From Paenibacillus solani (GTDB taxonomy: Bacteria > Bacillota > Bacilli > Paenibacillales > Paenibacillaceae), in the NCBI RefSeq assembly GCF_001277345.1, contig NZ_LIUT01000008.1, positions 57,714-120,061 on the forward strand: DNA of 62,348 nucleotides, given 5' to 3'. Positions 1 to 9,234 of this stretch are shown here, one piece after another; position 1 is the first letter of the stretch; each line of letters starts with the position of its first letter. Under the pieces are notes generated by a model. The model searched no databases, had not been told where the DNA came from, and saw nothing but the letters and a program-made list of their open reading frames with translations. The position numbers and the translations under genes are program-made.

Positions 1-95
1 ACGTCCCGCCTAAGCGGTCCGTTTTACTCACTCGTTGTTCAGTTTTCAAAGATCAACTTCTTCGTTTGTCGCCAACAGTTTATCTCGTTAGCAAC
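1..95 (-). other. rRNA operon leader with boxA (16S gene lies beyond base 1)
   Basis: Read on the minus strand, bases 56-41 spell TTGATCTTTGAAAACT, the boxA-type antitermination element found in rRNA leaders of Bacillus and Paenibacillus, followed by the typical GAACAACGAGTGAG. The 16S rRNA gene itself must start left of base 1. lysS is also followed by an rRNA operon in B. subtilis, which supports this reading. The leader would be bound by NusB/NusE to keep polymerase from terminating in untranslated rRNA. No part of the mature rRNA is visible. Confidence 0.75.
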
Positions 96-101
96 TCTTA
101 T

Positions 102-130
102 ATCTTATCACATCCGCTCGATCATTGCAA
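102..130 (-). promoter_or_regulatory. Candidate proximal rRNA promoter
   Basis: On the minus strand a -35 TTGCAA (130-125) and a -10 TAAGAT (107-102) are separated by 17 bp, placing the start point near base 95, just ahead of the boxA leader. Both boxes match consensus at 4 of 6 positions. Position relative to the leader is the main support. Confidence 0.45.
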
Positions 131-214
131 GCTTTTTTTGAATTTATTTTTCAAATTCATTTCGGCTTGTAGTTTCAAGCGTTTGTTTCGACCGCATTTC
201 TTGGCCGGAAATAT

Positions 215-243
215 AATATACCATGGCATTTGATATTATGCAA
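215..243 (-). promoter_or_regulatory. Candidate distal rRNA promoter
   Basis: On the minus strand TTGCAT (243-238) and TATATT (220-215) are 17 bp apart inside an AT-rich stretch. Tandem promoters are usual for rRNA operons, and this would be the upstream one. The -35 is weak, so this is tentative. Confidence 0.35.
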
Positions 244-328
244 CCCATTTTTGAAAATTAATTAGTTAGCAAAATAATACAGTTATTGAGTCGTTTTAGA
301 ATACCTAATATCCCTGTGTTTCGTCTGT

Positions 329-363
329 CTTGTAGTAAGGCTTCCATACAAGTCTACTACAAG
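329..363. repeat. 9-bp perfect inverted repeat between lysS terminator and rRNA promoters
   Basis: CTTGTAGTA (329-337) is the exact reverse complement of TACTACAAG (355-363), with a 17-nt spacer. It has no U-tract on either strand, so it is not an obvious terminator. It lies just upstream of the rRNA promoters and could be a protein-binding site or chance. Confidence 0.5.
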
Positions 364-384
364 AATCCAAGTCTAACAAAGAAA

Positions 385-425
385 CAAAAAAGGCAGCCTT
401 CTATAGAAATCTATATCCGGCTGCC
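385..425 (-). terminator. Intrinsic terminator of lysS
   Basis: On the minus strand GGCAGCC (425-419) pairs with GGCTGCC (398-392), with further pairing inside the loop, followed by a run of T. It lies about 30 bp after the lysS stop and would separate lysS transcription from the rRNA operon. Confidence 0.8.
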
Positions 426-454
426 TCTCCAACAATTTAAAGCTTAAGCATATT

Positions 455-1966
455 CTATTCCTTATTCCGCATATGAGGGAACAGTAGAACGTCGCGGATC
501 GACGGAGCGTTGGTAAGCAGCATGATCAAACGATCAATACCGATTCCGAGTCCACCTGTTGGCGGCATACCATATTCAAGCGCACGCAGGAAATCCTCAT
601 CCATTTCATGTGCTTCGTCATTACCTTGCTCTTTCTCCTTCATCTGTGCTTCAAAGCGCTGGCGCTGATCGATCGGATCATTAAGCTCCGAGAATGCGTT
701 CGCATGCTCACGCGCTACAATGAACAGCTCGAAACGATCCGTAAACCGCGGATCCATATCGTTCTTCTTAGCAAGTGGAGAAATCTCCACCGGATGACCC
801 GTTACGAAGGTAGGCTGGATCAGTGTCTCTTCAACAAATTGCTCGAAGAACGCGTTGAGGATGTGGCCGAAAGTCATGTGCGGCTCCACCGGAACTTTGT
901 GTTCTTTTGCAAGGCGATGCGCTTCTTCGTTGGACATTTCTACACCAAAGTCAACACCAACCACTTCTTTTACAGCATCAACCATGGATACACGGCGCCA
1001 TTGCGGCGTCAGATCCACTTCATGTCCTTGATAGGAAATCACTTGCGTTCCCAGCACCTCTTGGGCAATATGAGAAATCATATTTTCCGTCAGTGCCATA
1101 ATATCTTTATAGTCAGCATAGGCTTCATATAACTCAATCATCGTAAACTCCGGATTATGACGGGTCGAGATCCCTTCATTCCGGTATACGCGGCCAATCT
1201 CATACACCTTCTCCAAACCGCCTACGATCAGGCGCTTCAGATGAAGCTCAATTGCGATCCGCATGTACAGCTCCATATCAAGCGCATTATGATGCGTAAT
1301 GAACGGACGGGCTGCTGCACCTCCTGCAATCGAATGCAAGGTCGGCGTCTCTACTTCAAGGTAGCCATGGGAATCCAAGTAACGGCGCATGGACTGGATA
1401 ATACGCGAACGGGTGATGAAAGTCTTCTGAACATCGGGATTGATAATCAGATCGACATAACGCTGACGATAACGGAGTTCCACATCCTTCAACCCATGGA
1501 ATTTCTCAGGGAGCGGATACAGCGACTTCGAAAGAACTTCCAGCTCCTTCACTTTTACGGTTGTTTCACCGGTTTTGGTCTTGAATAAGACCCCTTTAAT
1601 CCCGATGATATCCCCCAGATCGAGAATGCTGAATGCTTCATACTGCGCTTCTGCAATAGAATCCTGACGAACATAAATCTGGATTCGGCCGCTAAGATCC
1701 TGAATATGAGCAAAAGAAGCCTTACCCATGCCACGTTTAGCCATGATTCGGCCAGCCAGGTTAACTTCCACCTGTTTCTCTTCGAGCTCTTCCTTGGACA
1801 GCCCATCATATTGCTCCAGAATTTTACCTGCATGGTCTTCTCTTTCATATTTTCCGCCAAACGGATCGATACCCAGCTTGCGAAGCTCGTCCAGTTTATT
1901 GCGGCGGATTTGCAAAAGCTCACTTAACTCCTGTTCTTGTTCCTGATTGTTCATTTCTTCCGTCAT
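455..1966 (-). CDS. lysS: Lysyl-tRNA synthetase, class II
   Basis: Charges tRNA-Lys with lysine in the cytoplasm using ATP. The 503-residue product has the expected length. An N-terminal OB-fold anticodon-binding region (about residues 65-150) precedes the class II catalytic core. Motif 2 is visible as RNEGISTRHNPEFT near residue 262, and motif 3 as GGLGIGIDR near residue 471. The longest frame opens at a TTG two codons upstream, but the ATG at 1966 sits at better spacing from AAGGAG, so I start there. It is the last gene before the rRNA operon, as in B. subtilis, with its own terminator downstream. Confidence 0.97.
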   Translation of the reverse strand: MTEEMNNQEQEQELSELLQIRRNKLDELRKLGIDPFGGKYEREDHAGKILEQYDGLSKEELEEKQVEVNLAGRIMAKRGMGKASFAHIQDLSGRIQIYVRQDSIAEAQYEAFSILDLGDIIGIKGVLFKTKTGETTVKVKELEVLSKSLYPLPEKFHGLKDVELRYRQRYVDLIINPDVQKTFITRSRIIQSMRRYLDSHGYLEVETPTLHSIAGGAAARPFITHHNALDMELYMRIAIELHLKRLIVGGLEKVYEIGRVYRNEGISTRHNPEFTMIELYEAYADYKDIMALTENMISHIAQEVLGTQVISYQGHEVDLTPQWRRVSMVDAVKEVVGVDFGVEMSNEEAHRLAKEHKVPVEPHMTFGHILNAFFEQFVEETLIQPTFVTGHPVEISPLAKKNDMDPRFTDRFELFIVAREHANAFSELNDPIDQRQRFEAQMKEKEQGNDEAHEMDEDFLRALEYGMPPTGGLGIGIDRLIMLLTNAPSIRDVLLFPHMRNKE

Positions 1967-2148
1967 CGTCAATCATCTCCTTCATTTCGCTTCCATCCTC
2001 ATCCCCATGAACAGCGCCGAAGCCATCACCAGCTACATAGGTCGACTCTAGGATCACTTGTACACAGGCGGCTAGGACTTAACAGCAGGACAGCCATCAC
2101 ATCTGACATATCCTAACCCATTAAGCCCTAACCCTGCCTTGCCTATTT

Positions 2149-2176
2149 AAAAAAGCCCCCCGAAGGAAGCTTTTTG
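2149..2176 (-). terminator. Intrinsic terminator of greA
   Basis: On the minus strand AAAAAGC pairs with GCTTTTT around a GC-rich hairpin top, ending in a run of T, 15 bases after the greA stop. Confidence 0.75.
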
Positions 2177-2190
2177 TACCACATTCCGAC

Positions 2191-2667
2191 TTACTTCTTA
2201 ATATCTACAATTTTATATTGAATAACGCCCGCAGGAACGTTAACATCTACAACCGATCCTTTTTGCTTGCCAATGATCGCTTTACCAACAGGGCTCTCGT
2301 TCGAGATTTTGTTGTTGAGCGGATCCGATTCAGCTGTACCTACAATAGTATATTCCATCGTGTCGCCGAATTCCAAATCCTCTACGATCACCGTGTTGCC
2401 GACACCGACCACATCAGTATTGATATCATCGTTATTGATAATACGCGCATTGCGGAGCATTTTCTCCAGCGTAATAATCCGGCCTTCGATAAAGGCTTGC
2501 TCGTTCTTGGCGTCTTCATATTCGGAGTTCTCGCTAATATCACCATAACCAATGGCAACTTTAATCCGCTCCGCCACTTCACGGCGTTTCACAGACTTCA
2601 GGTTCTCAAGTTCGTCCTCCAGTTTCTTCAGACCGTCCTGTGTAAGAATGACCTCTTTATCGCTCAT
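2191..2667 (-). CDS. greA: Transcription elongation factor GreA
   Basis: Enters the secondary channel of backtracked RNA polymerase and stimulates cleavage of the 3' end of the nascent RNA, rescuing arrested complexes. The 158-residue product has the standard length. The N-terminal half is a charged coiled coil, with the acidic tip seen as ISENSEYEDAKNEQ (about residues 44-57). The C-terminal half is the GreA/GreB FKBP-like domain. The start ATG has CAGGAG nine bases upstream. It has its own sigma-A promoter and terminator, so it is probably monocistronic. In B. subtilis greA is elsewhere, so its place between dusB and lysS is lineage-specific. Confidence 0.96.
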   Translation of the reverse strand: MSDKEVILTQDGLKKLEDELENLKSVKRREVAERIKVAIGYGDISENSEYEDAKNEQAFIEGRIITLEKMLRNARIINNDDINTDVVGVGNTVIVEDLEFGDTMEYTIVGTAESDPLNNKISNESPVGKAIIGKQKGSVVDVNVPAGVIQYKIVDIKK

Positions 2668-2786
2668 TAACCGATTCTCCTGTCATGTAAATAATTTAAT
2701 CCATGGTATCAACATACTATATGCAAATTCTTAGGGATCAGAACTCCCTCTGATGCCTGCTTCATTTCTTGAATTTATACTGAAAG

Positions 2787-2815
2787 ATTATATGGGAACC
2801 ATTTCAAAAAGTCAA
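2787..2815 (-). promoter_or_regulatory. Sigma-A promoter of greA
   Basis: On the minus strand TTGACT (2815-2810) and a perfect TATAAT (2792-2787) are separated by 17 bp, about 120 bp upstream of the greA start. Confidence 0.75.
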
Positions 2816-2876
2816 TGCGCGTAAAGGCTGTAACGGATGTCGCATACACGCACCCATTAACAGCCTGCGCCCGGTG

Positions 2877-3920
2877 TTATCCTATTGCTGCAGCGGTTTG
2901 AGGATATACACTATTAGCCGATTCTTCTGGGGTTTCCAGATTGTTAACGAAGTTATTCAGAAGGCTCACCAATTCATCGCGTTTTGTTTCTTCCATAATG
3001 ATATCCTTGATGCGGGCAGAGCCTTTCAGTCCTTTCAAATACCAGGCTAAATGCTTTCGCATTTCCCGTACGGCTACAGCTTCGCCGCGCAATGCAATCA
3101 AGCGGTCCATATGCAGGATGGCAATTCGGATTTTCTCCTGGGGAGCCGGATCTGACAGCAGCTGACCCGTCTTAAGATATTCCACGGTACGATACAGCAT
3201 CCAAGGATTCCCCAAGGCCCCGCGGCCGATCATAACTCCATCACACCCTGTTGTATCGAGCATCCTGCGCGCATCCTCAGGCGTCACCACGTCCCCGTTT
3301 CCGATAACCGGAATCGAGACCGCTTCCTTCACTTGGCGAATGATGTCCCAATCCGCGTATCCGGTATACAGCTGCTCGCGTGTGCGTCCGTGAACACTGA
3401 CGGCCTGGCCGCCTGCGCGTTCGACAGCCATCGCATTTTCGACAGCATAAATGTGATCACTATCCCAGCCTGTACGCATCTTGACTGTTACCGGCTTGTC
3501 TACGGCATCCACAACCGCTGCAACCATTTCATAGATTTTATTCGAATCCAGAAGCCAGCGGGCACCGGCATCCATCTTTGTCACCTTAGGTGCAGGGCAG
3601 CCCATGTTAATGTCGATAATATCGGCATTGGTCTGCTGATCGACGACTTTGGCCGCTTCCACCAGGGATGCACGATCGCCGCCAAAAATTTGCAGGCTTA
3701 GCGGCTTCTCCCGCTCGTCGACAAACAGCATCTCCTGCGTGCGCTTGTTCCCGTGAACAATCGCCTTGCCGCTGACCATTTCAGCGCAGACCAATCCGGT
3801 ACCGAACTCCTTCGCGATCAATCGGAACGCCGGGTTGCATACACCAGCCATAGGCGCCAGAACCACCTGGTTCTTCATCTCAATGTTGCCGATTTTCAAT
3901 ATATCCACTTCATGTATCAC
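2877..3920 (-). CDS. dusB: tRNA-dihydrouridine synthase, DusB-type
   Basis: Flavin- and NADPH-dependent reduction of uridines in the D-loop of tRNA. The FMN-binding TIM barrel opens with LAPMAGVCN near residue 21, and the catalytic cysteine sits in NMGCPAPKV (about residues 105-113). The length of 347 residues fits the family. The frame opens at a GTG directly after AAGGGA; a second in-frame GTG at 3908 has more normal spacing and may be the real start. It follows the folate operon and yazB, as yacF does in B. subtilis. Confidence 0.93.
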   Translation of the reverse strand: MIHEVDILKIGNIEMKNQVVLAPMAGVCNPAFRLIAKEFGTGLVCAEMVSGKAIVHGNKRTQEMLFVDEREKPLSLQIFGGDRASLVEAAKVVDQQTNADIIDINMGCPAPKVTKMDAGARWLLDSNKIYEMVAAVVDAVDKPVTVKMRTGWDSDHIYAVENAMAVERAGGQAVSVHGRTREQLYTGYADWDIIRQVKEAVSIPVIGNGDVVTPEDARRMLDTTGCDGVMIGRGALGNPWMLYRTVEYLKTGQLLSDPAPQEKIRIAILHMDRLIALRGEAVAVREMRKHLAWYLKGLKGSARIKDIIMEETKRDELVSLLNNFVNNLETPEESANSVYPQTAAAIG

Positions 3921-4139
3921 TCCCTTATAATGAAATATTTATAGTCGAAAGATCCCGTATATCGTGCAAGGATCCCTAAATTTCAAACTAAACCACTTAC
4001 CCATCCATTGAATAGACGTTCAGTTCGCCCATATTACATACTTCTTGAAGGTCGTATCCTGAAGCATCTTCCCTAAGTTAATGGCAGAATTTAATACGGA
4101 TAAAAATATTGGCTGCACTAGTCTCCCTAGGCAGAAGAT

Positions 4140-4346
4140 CTAGCTCCGATCCTTAAGCTCCTGCAATGCAATGCCCAGCACGTCTGCGATCCGGATCAAT
4201 ACCTGCTCCTCAGGACGCCGATTTCCGCGTTCAACGGCACCTAGCACGGCCAATGAAATGCCCGTGCGTTCAGCCAGCTCTTGTTGGGTCAATCCTTTTA
4301 ACTTTCGGAAAGCGCGGATACGCTGCGCCAGTTGCTTGTTTTCCAA
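4140..4346 (-). CDS. yazB: Small XRE-family helix-turn-helix protein (YazB-like)
   Basis: A 68-residue protein that is almost entirely one Cro/CI-type helix-turn-helix. The recognition region is visible in LTQQELAERTGISLAVLGAVERGNR (split here: LTQQELAERTGIS, then LAVLGAVERGNR). No effector domain is present. Its first 16 codons overlap the 3' end of folK in another frame, so it is translationally linked to the folate operon. The same arrangement exists in B. subtilis. Its targets are unknown; a role in sensing or tuning the folate operon would be a guess. Confidence 0.85.
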   Translation of the reverse strand: MENKQLAQRIRAFRKLKGLTQQELAERTGISLAVLGAVERGNRRPEEQVLIRIADVLGIALQELKDRS

Positions 4347-4846
4347 AGCTGTATTCCTTCCTTTCCTTCCAGGTTCTCAAGTGCTGTCTTCACCACATGG
4401 TATAGACCCGAAGGCTCAGACTCAAATACGATATCGGCAAGCGGTCTGAGAACAAAAGCCCGCTCCTGCATGCGGGGATGAGGAAGAATGAGATCCGGCG
4501 TATCCAAACGACGTCCTTCCATCCATAGCAGATCGAGGTCCACGGTTCTTGGTCCCCAATGAATATGACGGACCCGTCCAAGCTCCTTCTCAATGCGCTG
4601 CATTTCAGCAAGCAGCTCATGAGGACTTAGCGAAGTCGATAAGGCTGCGGCCATATTAAGAAACATCGGTTGATCAACATAACCGACAGGATCCGTCTCA
4701 TACAAGTTGGATACGCGCTCTACCCTAATGCCGGGCACTTCATCCAACCGTTCCAGAGCCTCCATCAGGTTAACCTCCCGGTCTCCCAAATTAGCCCCTA
4801 AAGCAATATAAGCCTCTGAGCACTCAGAGGTAGCATGTGAATTCAT
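4298..4846 (-). CDS. folK: 2-amino-4-hydroxy-6-hydroxymethyldihydropteridine pyrophosphokinase
   Basis: Transfers pyrophosphate from ATP to the hydroxymethyl group of dihydropterin, giving the substrate for FolP. Family signatures are LGANLGDRE near residue 16 and the HPPK motif GPRTVDLDLLW near residue 98. The 182-residue product is a normal length. It begins 7 bases after folB ends, and its tail overlaps yazB by 49 bases. Part of the pab-fol operon. Confidence 0.95.
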   Translation of the reverse strand: MNSHATSECSEAYIALGANLGDREVNLMEALERLDEVPGIRVERVSNLYETDPVGYVDQPMFLNMAAALSTSLSPHELLAEMQRIEKELGRVRHIHWGPRTVDLDLLWMEGRRLDTPDLILPHPRMQERAFVLRPLADIVFESEPSGLYHVVKTALENLEGKEGIQLWKTSNWRSVSALSES

Positions 4847-4853
4847 GTTCGTC

Positions 4854-5216
4854 TCACTTCCTGGTCCGGTGCAGCTCGATGGTTACACCTTCAAAATGAA
4901 TGTCAAAAGGCGGGTGCGGCTTCGTTAATCGGACCGTTAAAGCATCGATAATAGTATAAGTGTCCAATACCTTGGATGCAATATGTTCCGCTAACGCTTC
5001 AATCAGGCGAAACGACTCTGTTCGCATAATATCCAGCAATAGCTCGTGAATTTCGGCATAATTTACCGTTAATGTCAGGTCGTCTGTCTTCGCGGCTTTG
5101 CTCAAATCCATCTCCAGTTCGAGATCCACATAGAATCGTTGACCCAGCTTACGCTCTTCTTCAAAGACGCCATGATAGCCGTAATATTCCATGCGGCTCA
5201 GTATCATTTTATCCAT
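4854..5216 (-). CDS. folB: Dihydroneopterin aldolase
   Basis: Converts dihydroneopterin to 6-hydroxymethyldihydropterin and glycolaldehyde. The 120-residue protein shows the family opening MILSRMEYYGYHGVFEEE, with the conserved Tyr-His-Gly and Glu of the active site, and the second half ending in RLTKPHPPF, as in other FolB proteins. It sits between folP and folK, the classical Gram-positive order, with only short gaps. Confidence 0.95.
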   Translation of the reverse strand: MDKMILSRMEYYGYHGVFEEERKLGQRFYVDLELEMDLSKAAKTDDLTLTVNYAEIHELLLDIMRTESFRLIEALAEHIASKVLDTYTIIDALTVRLTKPHPPFDIHFEGVTIELHRTRK

Positions 5217-5240
5217 TACGTTTCTCCGCCCTTCTATCCC

Positions 5241-6116
5241 TTATTTACGAAAAATAGATACCCGCTCAAGCTCTGTTGAAGCGTAAGTCATCGCATCGCA
5301 CATCTGTGCAGTCCGTTTCATATGCTTTACGTCATGGACACGAACGATCTGGCAGCCTTGGGCAATACCGTAAGCCACCGTGGCCGCTGTTCCTTCCAGC
5401 ACATCTTGGGCGGGAGCGCCAAGCGCGGTCTGGATGAACCTTTTGCGGGAAGTAGCCAGCAGTACCGGGAATCCAAGCCCTACAAGCTGATCGAGGGAGG
5501 CCATCACTTTCATATTCTCGTCATAATCCTTGGCAAACCCGATACCCGGATCAAGCCAAATATGGTGATTCTGAACGCCTGCAGTCCGCGCAATCTCTAC
5601 GCTCTCCATCAAGTCGCGCTTTATATCCTCCATGAGATTGGTATAGTTCCGATCATGGCGATTGTGCATCAAAATAACGGGACACCCCAGCTCCGCAGCT
5701 GTCTTAGGCATATCCGGATCACCCGTTAACCTCCAGATATCATTAATGATATGGGCCCCTGCTCCAATTGCTTGACGCGCTACTTCCGCTTTATACGTGT
5801 CAATGGACAGCGGAATATGAGGCGCACGCTGGTGAATCGCTTCAATCACCGGAATGACCCGGGCAAGTTCCTCTTGAGCCCCAACCGGTTCATGCCCTGG
5901 CCGCGTGGATTCCCCACCGATATCGATGATATCAGCACCCTCTTCGATGAGATGAAGCGCATGCTCCACAGCGCGTTCGATATCGTTATAACGGCCTCCA
6001 TCGGAAAAAGAGTCCGGTGTCACATTCAATATGCCCATGATAAGCGTAGATTGGCCCAGCTTCAGCTCTGCATCCTTGCTCAAACGATATTCACCTTCAT
6101 AAATCGTTGTTTTCAT
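5241..6116 (-). CDS. folP: Dihydropteroate synthase
   Basis: Condenses p-aminobenzoate with hydroxymethyldihydropterin pyrophosphate; this is the sulfonamide target. The 291-residue TIM barrel shows GILNVTPDSFSDGG near residue 28 and DIGGESTRPG near residue 65, the two pterin/pyrophosphate loops. Its start overlaps the end of pabC by 20 bases, which implies translational coupling. Confidence 0.97.
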   Translation of the reverse strand: MKTTIYEGEYRLSKDAELKLGQSTLIMGILNVTPDSFSDGGRYNDIERAVEHALHLIEEGADIIDIGGESTRPGHEPVGAQEELARVIPVIEAIHQRAPHIPLSIDTYKAEVARQAIGAGAHIINDIWRLTGDPDMPKTAAELGCPVILMHNRHDRNYTNLMEDIKRDLMESVEIARTAGVQNHHIWLDPGIGFAKDYDENMKVMASLDQLVGLGFPVLLATSRKRFIQTALGAPAQDVLEGTAATVAYGIAQGCQIVRVHDVKHMKRTAQMCDAMTYASTELERVSIFRK

Positions 6117-6999
6117 GACCTAACCCTGCTTTCCTTCTATACGCACTCAGCAATAACCGCGTTAAGGGACCAGCGATCCCTTGTCCAATTCTTAACGTCT
6201 GACCTTCTGTTCCAATCAACGTCGTAATCGGAACAATTTCTTGCACCGAGCCCGTTGTGAATATTTCATCCGCTTCGGTTAATACATCCCAGCTATAACG
6301 ACCTTCCTCGGCTTCTATACCAAGATCCATAGCTAATTCCAGCACCACCGACCGGGTAATGCCCGGCAAAATACCGATGCCTAATTCTGGTGTAAATAAG
6401 CGGCCCGCTTTGACAAAAAAGACATTGCTTACGATGCCCTCAGCCACTTCCCCAGCAGCCGTTAGCATCAGCCCCTCTTCCGGCTCGTCCGATCGGCTGG
6501 CATACCCGGACAATTCACGCTTTGCTAATATATTGTTCATATAATGCAGAGATTTCATACGGACCGGCGATTCCGGCGTGTTCCTCGGAAGGGACAGCCG
6601 CCGCAGGGCCCTGCCATTCCCGTAAAGCGCTGGATTTGCAGCGGGCAGCTCTTTCGCAAATAGAATTTCCGAAGGCTTAGCATAATCACCTGCTGGCAAG
6701 CCGAGGATCCCTTCTCCAGCCGTGACGGTATATCTGATATAGGCATCCTGGAGGCCATTGGCCTCCATTAGCTCCGATATCCAGCGGGATATCCTTAAGG
6801 GATCAGCATGGTAGGGAATTCCGAGTATCCCGCAGTTATCCATCAGGCGATGTAAATGTCGTTCTATTAAATACGGTTTCCCCTGATACGTCCGGAAAGT
6901 TTCGAATAATCCCATGCCGTACAGAAGACCGTGATCCATAACAGGTATGAAGGCGTCGGCAGCTTCAACAATGCTGCCGTTCATGCCAATATATCTCAT
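6097..6999 (-). CDS. pabC: 4-amino-4-deoxychorismate lyase
   Basis: PLP-dependent fold-type IV enzyme that releases pyruvate from aminodeoxychorismate to give p-aminobenzoate. The catalytic lysine is in RMKSLHYMNN (Lys149), the usual motif for this class. The protein also has the family N-terminal region DHGLLYGMGLFETFR. The 300-residue length fits. It overlaps pabA by four bases (ATGA) and folP by 20, so all three are coupled. A branched-chain or D-amino acid aminotransferase is the related alternative, made unlikely by the neighbours. Confidence 0.93.
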   Translation of the reverse strand: MRYIGMNGSIVEAADAFIPVMDHGLLYGMGLFETFRTYQGKPYLIERHLHRLMDNCGILGIPYHADPLRISRWISELMEANGLQDAYIRYTVTAGEGILGLPAGDYAKPSEILFAKELPAANPALYGNGRALRRLSLPRNTPESPVRMKSLHYMNNILAKRELSGYASRSDEPEEGLMLTAAGEVAEGIVSNVFFVKAGRLFTPELGIGILPGITRSVVLELAMDLGIEAEEGRYSWDVLTEADEIFTTGSVQEIVPITTLIGTEGQTLRIGQGIAGPLTRLLLSAYRRKAGLGHENNDL

Positions 7000-7577
7000 G
7001 CCTTGGCGCCAGCCGTGCGCTTCAGGAAGTTGCGCAGCATCTGATGGCCATGGTCTGTAATGATGGATTCGGGGTGGAACTGTACTCCTTCTACGGCATA
7101 CTCTTTGTGCCGCAGACCCATGATTTCTCCCTCAGCTGTCCAAGCTGTGATCTCCAGCTCGTCCGGCAGGGTTTCCTTCTCCACGATCAGCGAGTGATAG
7201 CGCGTTGCAGTGAACGGATTCGGCAGGTCTTCAAACACCGAGCTGCCCATATGCTGGATGGCCGATGTTTTCCCGTGCATAAGACGCTCTGCACGAACCA
7301 CTTGGCCGCCAAAAGCTTGCCCGATGGCCTGATGGCCAAGACAGACACCGAAGATGGGAATGATACCTTTGAAATGCGAAATGACATCCAGCGTGATGCC
7401 TGCATCATCCGGCGTGCATGGACCCGGCGATATCAGGATATGGTCCGGGGCCAGCGCCTCGATACCAGCGATATCAATTTCATCGTTGCGGTACACCTTG
7501 ACTTCCTCGCCGAGCTCTCCCAAATATTGAACCAGGTTATACGTAAACGAATCATAATTATCGATAACAAGTATCAT
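6996..7577 (-). CDS. pabA: Aminodeoxychorismate/anthranilate synthase glutaminase subunit
   Basis: Class I glutamine amidotransferase that feeds ammonia to PabB; in Bacillus the same protein also serves tryptophan synthesis as TrpG. The nucleophile is Cys79 in FGVCLGHQ. The His-Glu pair is in VQFHPES near residue 165, and the oxyanion region is SPGPCTP. The 193-residue length is standard. It follows pabB with a one-base gap. Confidence 0.95.
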   Translation of the reverse strand: MILVIDNYDSFTYNLVQYLGELGEEVKVYRNDEIDIAGIEALAPDHILISPGPCTPDDAGITLDVISHFKGIIPIFGVCLGHQAIGQAFGGQVVRAERLMHGKTSAIQHMGSSVFEDLPNPFTATRYHSLIVEKETLPDELEITAWTAEGEIMGLRHKEYAVEGVQFHPESIITDHGHQMLRNFLKRTAGAKA

Positions 7578-7578
7578 G

Positions 7579-9234
7579 TTATTTCCCCCCTATATTAGCA
7601 GCCACCGCTGCTTCCTCTTCACTGCACATAAGTGCTGCGATTAAAGCCTTAGCCTTGTTATGGCACTCCCTATATTCCCGATACGGATCGGAATCAATGA
7701 CAATCCCCGCACCTGACTGGATATAGCCAATACCGTCCTTCACTGCCAGGGTACGAATAATGATATTAAGCTCCATATCACCATTATAACCGATCCAGCC
7801 CATGGATCCCGTGTAAGGTCCCCGCGTTACAGGTTCCAGTTCCTCGATGATTTCCATGGTCCGGATTTTGGGTGCGCCCGTAATGGTGCCGCCAGGGAAG
7901 GCTGCTGCAATAACGTCATATGCATTATTGCCTTCTGCAATCCGCCCTTCCACTTGGGACACCAGATGCATCACGTGAGAGTATCTCTCGACGGTCATCA
8001 GTTCGGGAACATGCACGGTTCCGTATGCGGCAATGCGGCCAATGTCATTACGCTCCAGATCAACCAGCATAATATGCTCGGCCCGCTCTTTCTCACTGCC
8101 TAGCAGTTCTGCTTCCATCGCCTCATCCTCTATCGTATTGCTACCCCGGCGCCGGGTTCCGGCAATCGGCCGGGCAGACACGACATCGCCATCCAGCTTG
8201 ACCAAGAGCTCCGGCGATCCGCTGGCTAAGCTGAAGCCTGGTGAGGACAAATATCCCATATACGGGGACGGATTCAGAATACGCATCCACTCATATATAT
8301 CGGCTGGGTCCGCATGCAGCCGCAGATGCCGTCTTAACGACAGATTGACCTGAAATACGTCGCCTTGCCGAATATATTCTTGAATCGACAGCACCGCCTG
8401 CTCGAACGCTTCCTGTGAAAAATCAGCTTTGAGGCGGTCCCATCCTTCTACATTAGGACCTGACAGCTCCTGCGCCTTCTTCCAGCGTTCCTGCCATACA
8501 CGCTCTTCTCTGGCTGCCGAGTCTTGCACGCCGGGTGTTCCGAACAGGTGGTTCCACTGGGTCATCATCGATTCAGCTCTCTTACAGGCGTCCTCATATA
8601 AACGAGTTAACAACCTCTCTTGGTCTTCTGTAAGCACCGACGTGTTCGAAGTCTCCGCTGAAGTATCGGTCGCCTTATCTCCCCCCGAACCAAATACCGA
8701 TGCCCAAGGTAGAGGGACATGAACCGAGCAGTATACACTATCATCCGTATGATCATAAATCCAAATCTCTTCCATACGCATCCACAGATAATCTAGAAAT
8801 CCCGGGTCATCCTTAGCTATAACGGGGAGCCGTTCAATCGAGCGGATCACGTCATAACTCAGGAAACCGGCGCATCCCCCGCGAAAGTCCGGCCAGCCCG
8901 GTACACGAGGAGCCTTCCAGTGCTTCATCCATTGCTCTAATAGATGCAGCGGCTCTCCCGTGACCTCCGTTCGCAGTCCGCCAGACACCTCGATAACCTC
9001 GCCATGTTCTCCCTTTCCCTGCAATATGGACACAGGTTGTAATCCCAGATACGTATAGCGTCCGCCTTTGCCGCTCTCCAGCACAAAGGCATAAGGCGAT
9101 GCCGCTTTCCATGCACGCCTCCATGACAGGGGTAATCCTCGTGTTGCTCCTTTATATTGAACTAGATAGGGAACGACGGACCAGCCCTCCTTAGCCCAAG
9201 CCTGCCACTGGGCCAGCTCCACTCTTCTCTCCAT
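7579..9234 (-). CDS. pabB: Aminodeoxychorismate synthase component I
   Basis: Chorismate-binding subunit that adds ammonia from PabA to chorismate. The C-terminal chorismate-utilising domain contains SARPIAGTRRRG, the motif with the catalytic segment, and FPGGTITGAPK near the end. The N-terminal half is the divergent anthranilate-synthase-I-like domain. A longer frame begins 8 codons earlier, but the ATG at 9234 has a strong GAGGAGG upstream, giving 551 residues. It is longer than typical PabB, with a poorly conserved middle (about residues 190-260). It is the first gene of the folate operon. Confidence 0.92.
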   Translation of the reverse strand: MERRVELAQWQAWAKEGWSVVPYLVQYKGATRGLPLSWRRAWKAASPYAFVLESGKGGRYTYLGLQPVSILQGKGEHGEVIEVSGGLRTEVTGEPLHLLEQWMKHWKAPRVPGWPDFRGGCAGFLSYDVIRSIERLPVIAKDDPGFLDYLWMRMEEIWIYDHTDDSVYCSVHVPLPWASVFGSGGDKATDTSAETSNTSVLTEDQERLLTRLYEDACKRAESMMTQWNHLFGTPGVQDSAAREERVWQERWKKAQELSGPNVEGWDRLKADFSQEAFEQAVLSIQEYIRQGDVFQVNLSLRRHLRLHADPADIYEWMRILNPSPYMGYLSSPGFSLASGSPELLVKLDGDVVSARPIAGTRRRGSNTIEDEAMEAELLGSEKERAEHIMLVDLERNDIGRIAAYGTVHVPELMTVERYSHVMHLVSQVEGRIAEGNNAYDVIAAAFPGGTITGAPKIRTMEIIEELEPVTRGPYTGSMGWIGYNGDMELNIIIRTLAVKDGIGYIQSGAGIVIDSDPYREYRECHNKAKALIAALMCSEEEAAVAANIGGK

